DNA from: DATCBF01 sp964401995
Lineage (GTDB): Bacteria; Actinomycetota; Thermoleophilia; Solirubrobacterales; 70-9
Reading direction: 5' to 3'
NCBI GenBank assembly: GCA_964401995.1
Contig: CAYOAP010000008.1
Span: forward strand, 71,059 to 135,058
Length of the DNA stretch: 64,000 nucleotides
Shown here: piece after piece, positions 53,937-62,350 of the stretch
How positions within the stretch are numbered: position 1 is the stretch's first letter
Layout of the letters: the number at the start of each line of letters is the position of its first letter
Made by a program: the position numbers and the translations under genes
Notes under the pieces: generated by a model
Databases searched by the model: none
Told to the model about the DNA's origin: nothing
What the model saw: only the letters and a program-made list of their open reading frames with translations

Positions 53937-55658
53937 GTGTGGGGTCGGCCGTCCTCCGACCGCGGGCGACCCTATTGTGGCCGGCCCTTGTACGACGCCT
54001 CTCAGCACCTGACCAGCGGCGGGGCGCGTGCCCGATCGCTTCCGGATTGGCCCGATGCCCGCCCCCTCCGCTCGTGGCAGGAGCAGGCGACCGAGGCCGT
54101 GCGGGCGCACTCGGCCACCAGCTTCTTGGCCTCGGCTACACCGGCGGCCGGCAAGACCACCTTCGGCCTGCACATCGCCCACCGGATGCTGAGCGCCAAC
54201 TTCGTCTCGCGCGTTGTCGTGGCCGGCCCGACCACCCACATCTGCCGGCAGTGGGCCGCCGACGCGGGCCGCTACGGGATCGACCTCGAGCCGAACAGGC
54301 CAAACTCGGATGGGCCGGAGTCGGCCGACTTCCACGGCGTCGCCGTCACCTACCAGACGATCGCGGCCGGAGCGGATATGCACCGGCTGGCCGCCGGCCG
54401 CCGGCCGACCCTGCTGATCGCCGACGAGCCGCACCACATGGGCGATCTGGCCGCCTGGGGCGTGCAAACCCGCAGGGCCTTCGACGGCGCCCGCTTCCGG
54501 CTGCTTCTTTCGGGCACCCCCTTCCGCTCCGACAACTCGGCCATTCCCTGGGTCACCTACGACGAGGACGGCCTCAGCCGGGCCGACTACGCCTACGGCT
54601 ATCCGCAGGCATTGGTCGACCGGGTATGCCGCCCGATCACCTTCCTGCCGTACGACGGCGAGATGGAGTGGCTCTCGGACGGTCGGCTGCGCAGTGCCGA
54701 TTTCGACCTTGTCCTGCCGGCGGCCGAGGCAGCCCGGCGCCTGCGGACGGCGCTCAGCCCGGATGGCGAGTGGATGGGCGAGGTGCTGCGCGACGGCGAT
54801 GCCAGGCTGAGCGAGGTGCGCGCCGACGGGCACCCTGACGCGGGCGGCCTGGTGATCGCCTCCGATCAGGATCACGCCCGGGCGATTGCGGCTCGCCTCG
54901 GGTCGATCTCGGAGGAGCAACCCGAGCTGGTGATGAGCGACGAGCCGGGCGCCAGCCAGCGCATCGCCGATTTCGCCTCCTCCGATCGACGCTGGCTGGT
55001 CTCCGTCCTGATGGTCTCAGAGGGCGTCGACATCCCCCGCCTGCGGGTCGGCGTCTACGCGACGGCGGCCCGGACCGAGCTCTTCTTCCGCCAGGTGGTC
55101 GGCCGCTTCATCCGCACCACCCCGAGGCCGCGCCGCCAGATGAGCTACCTGCTGATGCCCGCCGACCCGCGGCTTAAGGCACTCGCCCACGAGATCGAGC
55201 TGGAGCGCCGTCACGCACTCGACCTCTCGCCGGACGCCGAGGAGGAAGAGGGGGAGACGGACGACTTCGATCCGGAGCAGGGCGAGCCGGGCGGCGGCTT
55301 TGCCCCCCTGAGCTCGGGCGACGCCGAACTGGACGAGGCGATCATGAGCGAGACCGCGCTTCAGCTCTTCCCCACCGATGATCCTGAGCCGGGGGCGAAG
55401 AAGGCGACCGCCCTCGCCAGGCCCAAAGCCGCGTCGGAGGACCGCAAATCCGAGCGGGAGTCGGCCTATGCGATCCGAGAGCGGCTGCGCGGCGAGCGCA
55501 GCCGCCTGGTCGGCGACGTCGCCCGCCGCACCAGCAAGTCGCACCGGGAGATCCAGGCCCGCATCAATCGCGCCACCAGGGCGCGCTCGGTCTCCGGCGC
55601 AACCATCGAGCAGCTCGAGCGCGGCAATGCGATGCTGCGCCGCGAGCTGTGGCGGTGA
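53937..55658 (+). CDS. SF2 DEAD/DEAH-type helicase
   Basis: The 573-aa protein has motif I ATPAAGKTT (residues 67-75), the box DEPHH (163-167), motif III LLLSGTPFRSD, and motif VI FFRQVVGRFIRTTPR, so both RecA-like lobes are complete. The tail of about 150 residues is acidic and then basic (KSERESAYAIRERLRGERSR). Start uncertain: GTG 53937, or TTG 53988. It is not next to a nuclease or methylase, so it is more likely a general repair or RNA helicase than a restriction subunit. Confidence 0.88.
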   Translation: MWGRPSSDRGRPYCGRPLYDASQHLTSGGARARSLPDWPDARPLRSWQEQATEAVRAHSATSFLASATPAAGKTTFGLHIAHRMLSANFVSRVVVAGPTTHICRQWAADAGRYGIDLEPNRPNSDGPESADFHGVAVTYQTIAAGADMHRLAAGRRPTLLIADEPHHMGDLAAWGVQTRRAFDGARFRLLLSGTPFRSDNSAIPWVTYDEDGLSRADYAYGYPQALVDRVCRPITFLPYDGEMEWLSDGRLRSADFDLVLPAAEAARRLRTALSPDGEWMGEVLRDGDARLSEVRADGHPDAGGLVIASDQDHARAIAARLGSISEEQPELVMSDEPGASQRIADFASSDRRWLVSVLMVSEGVDIPRLRVGVYATAARTELFFRQVVGRFIRTTPRPRRQMSYLLMPADPRLKALAHEIELERRHALDLSPDAEEEEGETDDFDPEQGEPGGGFAPLSSGDAELDEAIMSETALQLFPTDDPEPGAKKATALARPKAASEDRKSERESAYAIRERLRGERSRLVGDVARRTSKSHREIQARINRATRARSVSGATIEQLERGNAMLRRELWR

Positions 55659-55701
55659 GATCCACCGCGAACCGAATCTCGACTGCGGTCAAGTACTAGA
55701 T

Positions 55702-56283
55702 ATGAGCGTGCCCGATCCGGATAGTGAGGCGATCCGCGCCTCGCTTGCCCAGCCGCGCGCCTTTGGCGTCATCTTCGAGCGCCACTTCTGGGCGATCCAC
55801 GATTACCTGCGCCGCCGCCTCGACCGCCAGCTCGCCGATGAGCTCGCCTCTCAAACCTTCCTGACCGCCTTCGACCGCCGAGCCGCCTTCGACTCGCGCA
55901 GCGCCAGCTCGCGTCCTTGGCTCTTCGGCATCGCGACCAACCTGGTGCGCGAGCATCGCCGCAGCGAGTTGCGCGAGCTGCGGGCGATGGCGCGGCTGGC
56001 GCCCGACCCCGTGATGGCGATTGACGGAGTTGAGTCGCGGATCGACGCCGAACGGATGCGGGGCCTGCTCGCGACCGCCCTTGCCCAGCTGCCCCAGGAG
56101 GAGGCAGACGTCCTCCTCCTTCTGGTCTGGGCAGAACTCGCGCAGCCGGAGATCGCCGACGCGTTGGCGATCCCGCTCGGCACCGTCAAGTCGCGCCTTT
56201 CTCGCGCCCGCGGGCGCCTGCAGGCCGCCCTCGGAACTCCAGCATCCGTCCCGCCGACTAACTCGACCTTGCCCCGGAGGTAG
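55702..56283 (+). CDS. ECF sigma factor
   Basis: The ATG at 55702 gives 193 aa. Region 2 is present (FGVIFERHFWAIHDYLRRRL, ELASQTFLTAFDRRAAF, SSRPWLFGIATNLVREHRRS), then a short linker and region 4 (LPQEEADVLLLLVWAELAQP, IADALAIPLGTVKSRLSRAR). It is followed three bases later by its probable partner at 56286. A possible self-recognised promoter lies just upstream (GAACC at 55669, GTC at 55688). Confidence 0.94.
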   Translation: MSVPDPDSEAIRASLAQPRAFGVIFERHFWAIHDYLRRRLDRQLADELASQTFLTAFDRRAAFDSRSASSRPWLFGIATNLVREHRRSELRELRAMARLAPDPVMAIDGVESRIDAERMRGLLATALAQLPQEEADVLLLLVWAELAQPEIADALAIPLGTVKSRLSRARGRLQAALGTPASVPPTNSTLPRR

Positions 56284-56285
56284 CC

Positions 56286-57491
56286 ATGGACCACGAGACC
56301 TTGATCAGAAGCTTCCGCGCCGAGCGCGCAGACCGCGACCCGCGGGCGCGCGACGCGGCCTGGGGAGAGCTGGTGCTGAAACTCGACGAAGCATCCCCGC
56401 CCACGCCGAGCGCTCCTCTGCGCCCGCACCGTCGGCCGCTGTTGGCAATCGCGAGCGTCGGCGCCCTGGTTGCGATCGCCGCCGCCGTCCTCCTGCTCAG
56501 CTCCGGCCCCAGCGCTGAACCCGCCGTCGCCGAGGCCCTGCACCAGGCCGCTGCGGTCGCGGCTTCGGGCGAAGGCGCGCCTACGTTGCAGGCCGGACCG
56601 GGGCAGTACTACTTCACGAAGAGGAAGGAACTTGAATTCAAAGGCTGGTACCCCGGGAGCTATGAAGTTCCCGAGGGGCGCGCCACCCGGCCCGGCGGGT
56701 TCTCCGCCCTCGTTCCGTCCGAAAGCGAGTGGTGGATCTCCCCGGAAGGTGGCAGTCGCACCCGCCAGGCGATCGGCGCTCCCCGATTCCTGTCGAGCGC
56801 CGAACAGAGCCGCTGGGAAGAGGCAGGATCGCCCCTGCCTAGCGCCTTCGAACCGGCGCGCCAGGAAGAACTTCAGCGCCTGTCGAGCGAATCGGGCGAG
56901 CGCTTTCTCGAAGTGCGCCGCGGAGTCCTCGATATCGAACGCCCGGGGCCGAATGGCGCGGCGAATCCCGAACTCGTCTACCCCGACCTCTCGGGCCTCC
57001 CGACAGACCCCGAAAAGCTCCGCCTCGCGATCCAGAACCACGAGGCGCCCGGAGTCTCAGACGAAGGGGGCAAGCCGCTGGGCGCCCTGGAAACGATCGA
57101 AGACCTCGGGGGGCTGCTCAGCCATCCGAACGCGTCCCCGGCGCTGCGGGCGGCGGCGTTCAACGCCCTGGCCGAACTGCCCGGGGTCGAACTCGACCGC
57201 AATGCCACAGATCTCGTCGGCCGTCCCGGCTACGCGATCAGCTACTCCAACGGGCATAGCTTTCGGATCGCGCTGATCTTCGACCCGGAGACCTCGGCGT
57301 TCCTCGGCGAACGCGTAGTCCTCGCCGACCCCGGACAGGATCCTGTGGAGTGGAAGGGGTACGAAGCGGGCCTCACGCTCCGCGACGTCGCCTACCTGCA
57401 GTCAAAGGTCGTTGACTCGACGCACGAACCGGCCGTAGAAGGCCAAGACGGTGGGCCGGTCGCAACGGCCGGATCGAGCCATCGCAGGTAG
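56286..57491 (+). CDS. CU044_5270-like membrane protein paired with the ECF sigma factor
   Basis: The ATG follows CCGGAGGTAGCC. The 401-aa protein has a cytoplasmic N-terminus of about 50 residues (MDHETLIRSFRAERADRDPR), one membrane helix (LLAIASVGALVAIAAAVLLL), and an extracellular region including GPGQYYFTKRKELE and ALRAAAFNALAELPGV. This layout, immediately after an ECF sigma gene, is that of the CU044_5270 family common in actinobacteria, probably an anti-sigma or sensor protein. No zinc-binding anti-sigma motif is seen. Confidence 0.8.
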   Translation: MDHETLIRSFRAERADRDPRARDAAWGELVLKLDEASPPTPSAPLRPHRRPLLAIASVGALVAIAAAVLLLSSGPSAEPAVAEALHQAAAVAASGEGAPTLQAGPGQYYFTKRKELEFKGWYPGSYEVPEGRATRPGGFSALVPSESEWWISPEGGSRTRQAIGAPRFLSSAEQSRWEEAGSPLPSAFEPARQEELQRLSSESGERFLEVRRGVLDIERPGPNGAANPELVYPDLSGLPTDPEKLRLAIQNHEAPGVSDEGGKPLGALETIEDLGGLLSHPNASPALRAAAFNALAELPGVELDRNATDLVGRPGYAISYSNGHSFRIALIFDPETSAFLGERVVLADPGQDPVEWKGYEAGLTLRDVAYLQSKVVDSTHEPAVEGQDGGPVATAGSSHRR

Positions 57492-57533
57492 GGCCGGAGT
57501 CGATTCGCCCTGCCTGCCCTAACCAAAAAGCGA

Positions 57534-57556
57534 AAACCCGGCGCTGGGCCGGGTTT
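57534..57556 (-). terminator. Terminator hairpin, probably that of the original tRNA-Gly
   Basis: AAACCCGG (57534-57541) and CCGGGTTT (57549-57556) form an 8-9-bp stem with a short loop. On the minus strand it is followed by TTCGCTTTTTGG, a good T-run. It lies six bases past the 3' end of the tRNA-Gly fragment and so looks like that tRNA's natural terminator, marking the host side of the island. Confidence 0.75.
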
Positions 57557-57560
57557 CCTC

Positions 57561-57755
57561 AAGCGGCTGAAGAGATTCGAACTCTCGACCTTCTGCATGG
57601 CAATTAGGCCGCTCCTGGAGACCGGCGTAGATGAAATATGCCTGCCTGCAGGGATTTTGTACCGGCGTGTCAAGTGGTCACTATTCGAGAATACGCGCGG
57701 ATATGCGCCGATATGCAGCGACTAGGGAACTTCGGCGCAGAAGTGCCTGAAATCG
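57561..57755 (-). repeat. Left attachment module: 3' part of tRNA-Gly(GCC) plus 10-bp repeats
   Basis: Minus-strand bases from about 57611 to 57562 match the 3' part of tRNA-Gly(GCC): loop TTGCCAT, stem GCAGA, variable AGGTC, T arm GAGAG-TTCGAAT-CTCTT, acceptor CAGCCGC. The 5' half is missing. To the right, three 10-bp units start at 57691, 57701 and 57711 (ATACGCGCGG, ATATGCGCCG, ATATGCAGCG), then an imperfect hairpin. The same order and spacing recur at 61046-61238. Confidence 0.85.
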
Positions 57756-57833
57756 AGGGGACTGGTTCCAATCGCCCGCATTCGTCGTCGATTTGCGAAC
57801 CAATGCCCTAAGCGGAAGCAAAAATATGGGAGT

Positions 57834-57879
57834 TGAGCCAGGCCGGGTTTGACGGAGTCCGTGGAACCGGCCTGGCTCA
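57834..57879. promoter_or_regulatory. Stem-loop upstream of the SIR2-TPR gene
   Basis: TGAGCCAGGCCGG (57834-57846) pairs perfectly with CCGGCCTGGCTCA (57867-57879); the 20-base loop holds a smaller stem (ACGGA/TCCGT). It lies 37 bases before the gene's GTG. It may block read-through from the chromosome or control expression of the effector gene. Confidence 0.75.
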
Positions 57880-57916
57880 GTGAGCGATTCCATCGTGAGC
57901 CAGCACGTGAACTACA

Positions 57917-60900
57917 GTGCGGATTCCTGTGAGTTCGCCGCTCTTGGCCGTAACCGACGCGCTCCGTCGCCGCAACCTGGTCGTCGTCTGCGGCGCCGGG
58001 ATCAGCCTCGACCCGCCCGCCGGGCTCCCGGATTGGCACGAGCTGCGTGACGGCACGATCCGCGCGATCGCCGCTCGTCATCCCGGGCTGGCTGAGCATG
58101 TGCCGACGCTGACCTCCGCCGAGATGCTGGCGCTGCCCGGCAAGCGCGGGATGAGCCCGGAGCTCGTCGCGGGCACCGTCCGGAGCCACTGCCCGGGGTA
58201 CTTCGAGTCGTTCGCTGCTTTGGAGGACGGAGAGCCAAATGCGAACCACCGCCGGCTCGCCGAGGCGGCCGGAGCTGGCGCCGTCTCGTTGATTGTCACG
58301 ACGAACTTCGATGTATTCATCGAGCGCGCGCTCGATGCTGCCGGCGTCGCGTTTACGTGCTGCCGGACGGCGGCCGAGTTCGCAGCCTTCGACCCACACG
58401 CCGATGGTGTGCAGCTCCTGAAGATTCACGGCTGCATCACCGTGCCGGACACGATCATCGCGACGGTTGAGCAGGAGACGGTGGGACTTGGTGCCGCCAA
58501 GATCGCAGCGATGGACCGGCTCCTTCCCGGTCGTTGGCAGGTGTTCTGGGGCTACAGCGGCGCGGACCTCAAGATCGACCTCGACTACCTGCGCGGGCAG
58601 ACCAACCGTGACACCGCGGCCGGCGTGGTCTGGAGCCTGTTCGCCAGCGGTGGCTTTGAGGAGGCCCCTAACACGTACGTGACCGACCTCGTCGGCGAGT
58701 ACGGCGAGCGTGGGATGTTGGGGCACAACCTGCTCCCGGCGGCGTTCGACGAGGTGCTCGGGCCAGCGACCGTAGGGCCGGCCACCGCGGTCTCGGACGC
58801 CGAGCGGTCAAAGCTGCGCGAGACCAAGACCGAGCGGCTGCGCGCGGCGCTGATGGCGTGGGCGGAAGCGGCAGTTGCCCCACTCGGGGCGTGCCAGGTC
58901 ATCGCGGAGCTGCTGCTCGTGGCTGGCGAGTGGGAGCGCGTGCTGGCCTGTGCACACCACGTCGCGGACCTCGCCGCCGAGCACGATGTCAACACGATGA
59001 TGGTCGCGCTGGACCTGTCGAAGGAGCCGCTACTCGCGCTCGGCCGAGGGGCGGAGGCGATGGACGCCGCGCTACGCGTGCAGGAGTTGGCCCGGATGCT
59101 CGACGATCACCGGCGACTGGCTGCGGCTCTGAGCTTTGAGGCGTCAATGCACGGGTCGGTCGGGAGCACGGCGATCGCGCTGCGACGATTCGGCGAGGCC
59201 CTTCTGGAGCTGTCGGAGCTCGGCGACCAGGTGGCGGTCGCACGCGTCCAGTTCAAAATGGGCAAGCTTGAGCGCGATCGAGGCCGCTTCGAGGAGGCGA
59301 TGACGCTCTACGAGCAGGCCGAGGCGGCGACACTCGGGGCCGGCGCACTGCGAGTAGTCGCGGACGCGCTGATCGGCCAGGCCGACCTGCACCTGAAGTG
59401 GGGCGAGGTCTCCGAGGCCGAGCGGGCGCTCGAGCGGGCGCGCGACGCCGCGCTGACCTACGGTGATCGCGGGCTCCTCGGGGAGGTTCTGTTCCAGACG
59501 GGCACGGTATTGATCATCCGAAGAGACCTCGTCGGTGCGCGGCTCGTGCTGGAGCGGGCGCTCCAGGAGCTGGAGATCGCGCATGAGACGTCGATGAGCA
59601 CGTTGGTCCGTGACTCGCTGGCGAAGGTCGCTGCGCTCTCCGGCGACCGCCCAGGCGCTCGCGCGCTGCAACTACAAGTCGTGGAGGAGATACGCGCGGA
59701 GAGCGGGCCGCGCCTTGTCGGCATGGCGCTTCTGTCGGCAGCGGGCTTGGTCAACGACGATGAGGACCCGCGGCCGCTGATCGAAGAGGCCCTGGAGCTC
59801 CTTATGACGGCCAACGACTCCCACGGCGCCGCGCTCGCGACCTCCCGGCTCGCCCCCATCGAGCAGGCCTCCGGCGAACCCGAGGTCGCGCTCCAGCACT
59901 ACCAGCAGGCGGTTGCGCTCTACCGACGGGCGGCGATCTACGGAGAGCTCGGCAAATTGTTGAAGGCAATGGCGCCGCTCCTCGCCGAGCGACGCGGCGG
60001 ACCACGCTGGGAGCTCGCACCGGTCGTCCTCAGCGCAATGAGCAACTCGGGACTTTCGGAGGAGGCGCTTATGGCACTGCTCGACGACAGCGCGGTCGCG
60101 CCCGGGGGAAACGTCCGGTCCCGGCTTGAGCAGGCGCCCGACGCCGAGGCGGCGGCGCTTGCGATCAACGCGGCGGTCAAGCGGGTCACCGAGCCCCAGC
60201 TAGAGGCCCAGGACTTCGCGGCGATCGCCCAGTGGTCAATCTTCGCATTCGAGGTGGCCGACGCCGTCGGCGACCTGTGGTCAGCCGGCGTCTACCTCAA
60301 CGACGCGGGGATGGCCTGCTCGAACCTCGGCGAGCCGGAGCGGGCAGTGGCGCTGCTGTCGGCCTCGTTGAGCTGCGCCCGGACACTCGCCGACGCCGAG
60401 GAGGCGACGCTGCGCGCGGTCAACCTAGCGAACGCCCACGAGCGCGCCGGGGACGTCGCGGCATCGCTGGCGGTGCTGCGCGCCGAGGAGGTCGCGCTGC
60501 CGCACGTCCTGGACCAGCAAGTCCGTCTGCAGCGCGAGCAGGCGTTCGCCGAACACTACGACCACCACCGCGCCTGGGACGACTCGGGGCGGATGTTCAC
60601 GCTCGTGCGCGACGACGCGCGCCTGGCCGGCGAGCTGTCGATGCTCGCGCGTGCCCATCACGGGCGAGGCAAGGCGATGAGCGAGCTGGGCGAGCCCGAG
60701 AGGGCGGGCGACGAACGGCTCCTGGCGATGGAATTGTACCTGCGCACCGGCGTCGTCGGCGCTGCCGCAAGCATGGCCCTGCTCGCAGGCGTCTGCTTCA
60801 AGGATCTCCCCACGCGGGCCGAGGATGCCCGCAGCGCACTGAATCGGGCGATCGAGCTAGGCGAGCGCGCCGGGCTTGCGGACGTGGCGCGCAACGCGGG

Positions 60901-60934
60901 TGCGCACCTGGCCACCCTCAGCGTAGCCGGTTGA
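57917..60934 (+). CDS. SIR2-domain protein with long TPR-like region (putative defence NADase)
   Basis: The 1005-aa protein starts at GTG (another GTG four codons in). Residues 10-270 are SIR2-like: VVVCGAGIS (22-30) for NAD binding, TTNFD (128-132), the catalytic-type His171 in LLKIHG, and FWGYSGADLKIDLDYL. There is no zinc-binding Cys quartet of deacetylase sirtuins, as in SIR2-type NADase effectors. From about residue 300 to the end there are many helical hairpins of TPR type (AMTLYEQAEAATLGAGALRV, RALERARDAALTYGDRGLLG). The gene is the only one between two tRNA-Gly attachment modules. Likely abortive-infection effector; experimentally unproven. Confidence 0.85.
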   Translation: MRIPVSSPLLAVTDALRRRNLVVVCGAGISLDPPAGLPDWHELRDGTIRAIAARHPGLAEHVPTLTSAEMLALPGKRGMSPELVAGTVRSHCPGYFESFAALEDGEPNANHRRLAEAAGAGAVSLIVTTNFDVFIERALDAAGVAFTCCRTAAEFAAFDPHADGVQLLKIHGCITVPDTIIATVEQETVGLGAAKIAAMDRLLPGRWQVFWGYSGADLKIDLDYLRGQTNRDTAAGVVWSLFASGGFEEAPNTYVTDLVGEYGERGMLGHNLLPAAFDEVLGPATVGPATAVSDAERSKLRETKTERLRAALMAWAEAAVAPLGACQVIAELLLVAGEWERVLACAHHVADLAAEHDVNTMMVALDLSKEPLLALGRGAEAMDAALRVQELARMLDDHRRLAAALSFEASMHGSVGSTAIALRRFGEALLELSELGDQVAVARVQFKMGKLERDRGRFEEAMTLYEQAEAATLGAGALRVVADALIGQADLHLKWGEVSEAERALERARDAALTYGDRGLLGEVLFQTGTVLIIRRDLVGARLVLERALQELEIAHETSMSTLVRDSLAKVAALSGDRPGARALQLQVVEEIRAESGPRLVGMALLSAAGLVNDDEDPRPLIEEALELLMTANDSHGAALATSRLAPIEQASGEPEVALQHYQQAVALYRRAAIYGELGKLLKAMAPLLAERRGGPRWELAPVVLSAMSNSGLSEEALMALLDDSAVAPGGNVRSRLEQAPDAEAAALAINAAVKRVTEPQLEAQDFAAIAQWSIFAFEVADAVGDLWSAGVYLNDAGMACSNLGEPERAVALLSASLSCARTLADAEEATLRAVNLANAHERAGDVAASLAVLRAEEVALPHVLDQQVRLQREQAFAEHYDHHRAWDDSGRMFTLVRDDARLAGELSMLARAHHGRGKAMSELGEPERAGDERLLAMELYLRTGVVGAAASMALLAGVCFKDLPTRAEDARSALNRAIELGERAGLADVARNAGAHLATLSVAG

Positions 60935-61045
60935 CGCCCACGCTGACCAACGCACTTCTCAAGGAGCCGTGCCGCTCAACTGGTTCCATTTCCCTTTGGG
61001 CCTCCACGAACGACGAAATCCCGCCCTAGAGCGAGATTCCGCGAG
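60935..61045. other. Non-coding gap between SIR2-TPR gene and right attachment module
   Basis: No integrase frame or start signal is visible here. It holds only the 3' flank of the gene and the approach to the tRNA fragment. Confidence 0.4.
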
Positions 61046-61238
61046 AAGCGGCTGATGGGATTCGAACCCACGACCTTCTGCATGGCAATTAGGCCGGGCT
61101 TCGAAGCGGCACGCCCCGGATGTCGCGGCTTTGCAGGGCTTTCGTAATGGCACCACGGAAACCCTGGCCAGAGATACGCGCGGATACGCAGCGATATGCG
61201 GCGACTCGGGCACTCGTGCGCACGAGTGCCCGAAACTT
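61046..61238 (-). repeat. Right attachment module: second 3' part of tRNA-Gly(GCC) plus 10-bp repeats
   Basis: The second tRNA fragment lies at 61047-61096, with T arm GTGGG-TTCGAAT-CCCAT and acceptor CAGCCGC. A 26-base core is identical between copies (57586-57611 and 61071-61096), starting at the anticodon loop. The 10-bp units start at 61174, 61184 and 61194 (ATACGCGCGG, ATACGCAGCG, ATATGCGGCG). A perfect 28-base palindrome follows (61206-61233). Its T stem is better paired than in the left copy. Confidence 0.87.
61206..61233. repeat. Perfect 28-bp palindrome
   Basis: TCGGGCACTCGTGC and GCACGAGTGCCCGA are exact reverse complements with no spacer. The equivalent place in the left module is an imperfect hairpin (AGGGAACTTC ... 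GAAGTGCCT), so the structure is kept although the bases differ. Confidence 0.85.
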
Positions 61239-61507
61239 GAGGTGGCGGTTTGATCCTCGCCTGCCCTTTCACCACCTCGCCCATCGCACCGGGGAGCAGC
61301 GAAAAACGCACGGCGGCGTTGACCGCCATTGCCCCTCAGTCTGGGCGATTCAAGCCGTATCCCGCCAGCCTTCGGGAAATAGATCTTGGTTGACGGGGTC
61401 GTATATCACTACGTCGAGTACATGATTCAACCAGGCCTCGGAGAGCTGCAGCTCGTAGCACTAGGAGCCCCTGCTGCCTCTGGGGCGAGGATAAAATCGG
61501 AGGCGAT
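61239..61507. other. Leader region of the second gene set
   Basis: No convincing gene. A short stem around 61468-61486 (GCCCC ... GGGGC) precedes the GGAGGCGAT ribosome site of the next gene. Confidence 0.4.
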
Positions 61508-61711
61508 ATGGAGGAGAACGCGAAGGTCTGGGCTCCCAACCCCGACGCCAAGGGCGAGATTCGGGCGACCTTCCTCGCCATAGCGATCGGCGAAGCGGTC
61601 AACGTCAACGGGATCGACCGGGACGCCGCTCGGGTCACTTTCGAAGAAGGCGACCGTGAGGGCACCACCGGGCGCGTCCCTTTCTACAAGCTGCGCCGGC
61701 GAACCGAGTAA
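61508..61711 (+). CDS. Small hypothetical protein, 67 aa
   Basis: ATG preceded by GGAGGCGAT, a strong ribosome site. The protein (MEENAKVWAPNPDAKGEIRA to YKLRRRTE) is acidic in the middle with alternating hydrophobic residues (ATFLAIAIGEAVNVNGIDRD), suggesting a small beta-rich fold. It heads the second gene set, and the next start follows its stop directly. No family recognised. Confidence 0.65.
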   Translation: MEENAKVWAPNPDAKGEIRATFLAIAIGEAVNVNGIDRDAARVTFEEGDREGTTGRVPFYKLRRRTE

Positions 61712-62350
61712 GTGCGCTCGCCCTGGCGCCGCCTCCGCTTATGGTGGGGCAACGTGACCGGGCGCGATCTTGAGCTGCGCGATCTCTTCAACCCCGACGA
61801 TTTCGTTGACCGCTGGGTGCTCATGCTCTCGGCAACGATCTCGGACCTCGCCATCAGCGAGGCCACATTCAAGGACGCCCTGCACGATCCGGGGTGCCCC
61901 CCGGCCCACCGTTTCTACCTGCACCGCCAGCTCGCCGGGCGGGTTATTGAGGCGTTAGGCTTGGCACATGGCAGAGGACTTCAAGGTCACCGTCAACGGC
62001 GGCGGTCTGGCGATGGACCAGAAGGTCGACCAGGCCACCGCCCTCAGGGTCGTCAACCTGCTGATGGGCGGCGGGCTCCCAGCCGACCCAGACCCCGAGG
62101 ACGACGACGCGGGAGACGGCGGGAACAGCGCAAAGCGCAAAGCCCGCGCCGCCAAACGAAGCGGCGCCAAATCGAAAGGGCCGGCCAAAAAAGCCAGCCC
62201 AAAAAGGGCGCGCAAGACCTCCGTCGGCGTCCTCAAGGATTTGAGCCTCCGTCCGAAGGGAAAGACGTCCTTCAAGGACTTCGCCGAAGAGAAGAAGCCG
62301 ACGAGCAACCACGCCAAGAGCGCCGTCTGCGTGTACTGGCTCGCCCTTGA
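61712..62350 (+). CDS. Hypothetical protein; C-terminal half overlaps the next gene
   Basis: GTG directly after the previous stop. The first ~85 residues look genuine (NVTGRDLELRDLFNPDDFVD, RWVLMLSATISDLAISEATF), helical with conserved-looking aromatic and acidic residues. After about 61966 the frame is Arg/Gly/Gln-rich and overlaps 61968-62555 in another frame, typical of a shadow. No stop occurs until 62350. Either the overlap is real or an indel has removed the stop; both are possible. Confidence 0.4.
   Translation: MRSPWRRLRLWWGNVTGRDLELRDLFNPDDFVDRWVLMLSATISDLAISEATFKDALHDPGCPPAHRFYLHRQLAGRVIEALGLAHGRGLQGHRQRRRSGDGPEGRPGHRPQGRQPADGRRAPSRPRPRGRRRGRRREQRKAQSPRRQTKRRQIERAGQKSQPKKGAQDLRRRPQGFEPPSEGKDVLQGLRRREEADEQPRQERRLRVLARP

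Noticed and set aside
53937..55658. Helicase as part of a restriction or defence system
   Set aside because: No methylase, nuclease or other defence gene is adjacent; it lies outside the tRNA-Gly island.
57562..57612. Complete tRNA gene at the left module
   Set aside because: There is no D arm or matching 5' acceptor within the needed distance; only the 3' part from the anticodon loop is present. The same applies at 61047-61096.
57917..60934. SIR2 protein as a protein deacetylase sirtuin
   Set aside because: The four zinc-binding cysteines of classical sirtuins are absent, and the fusion to long helical repeats fits NADase effectors better.
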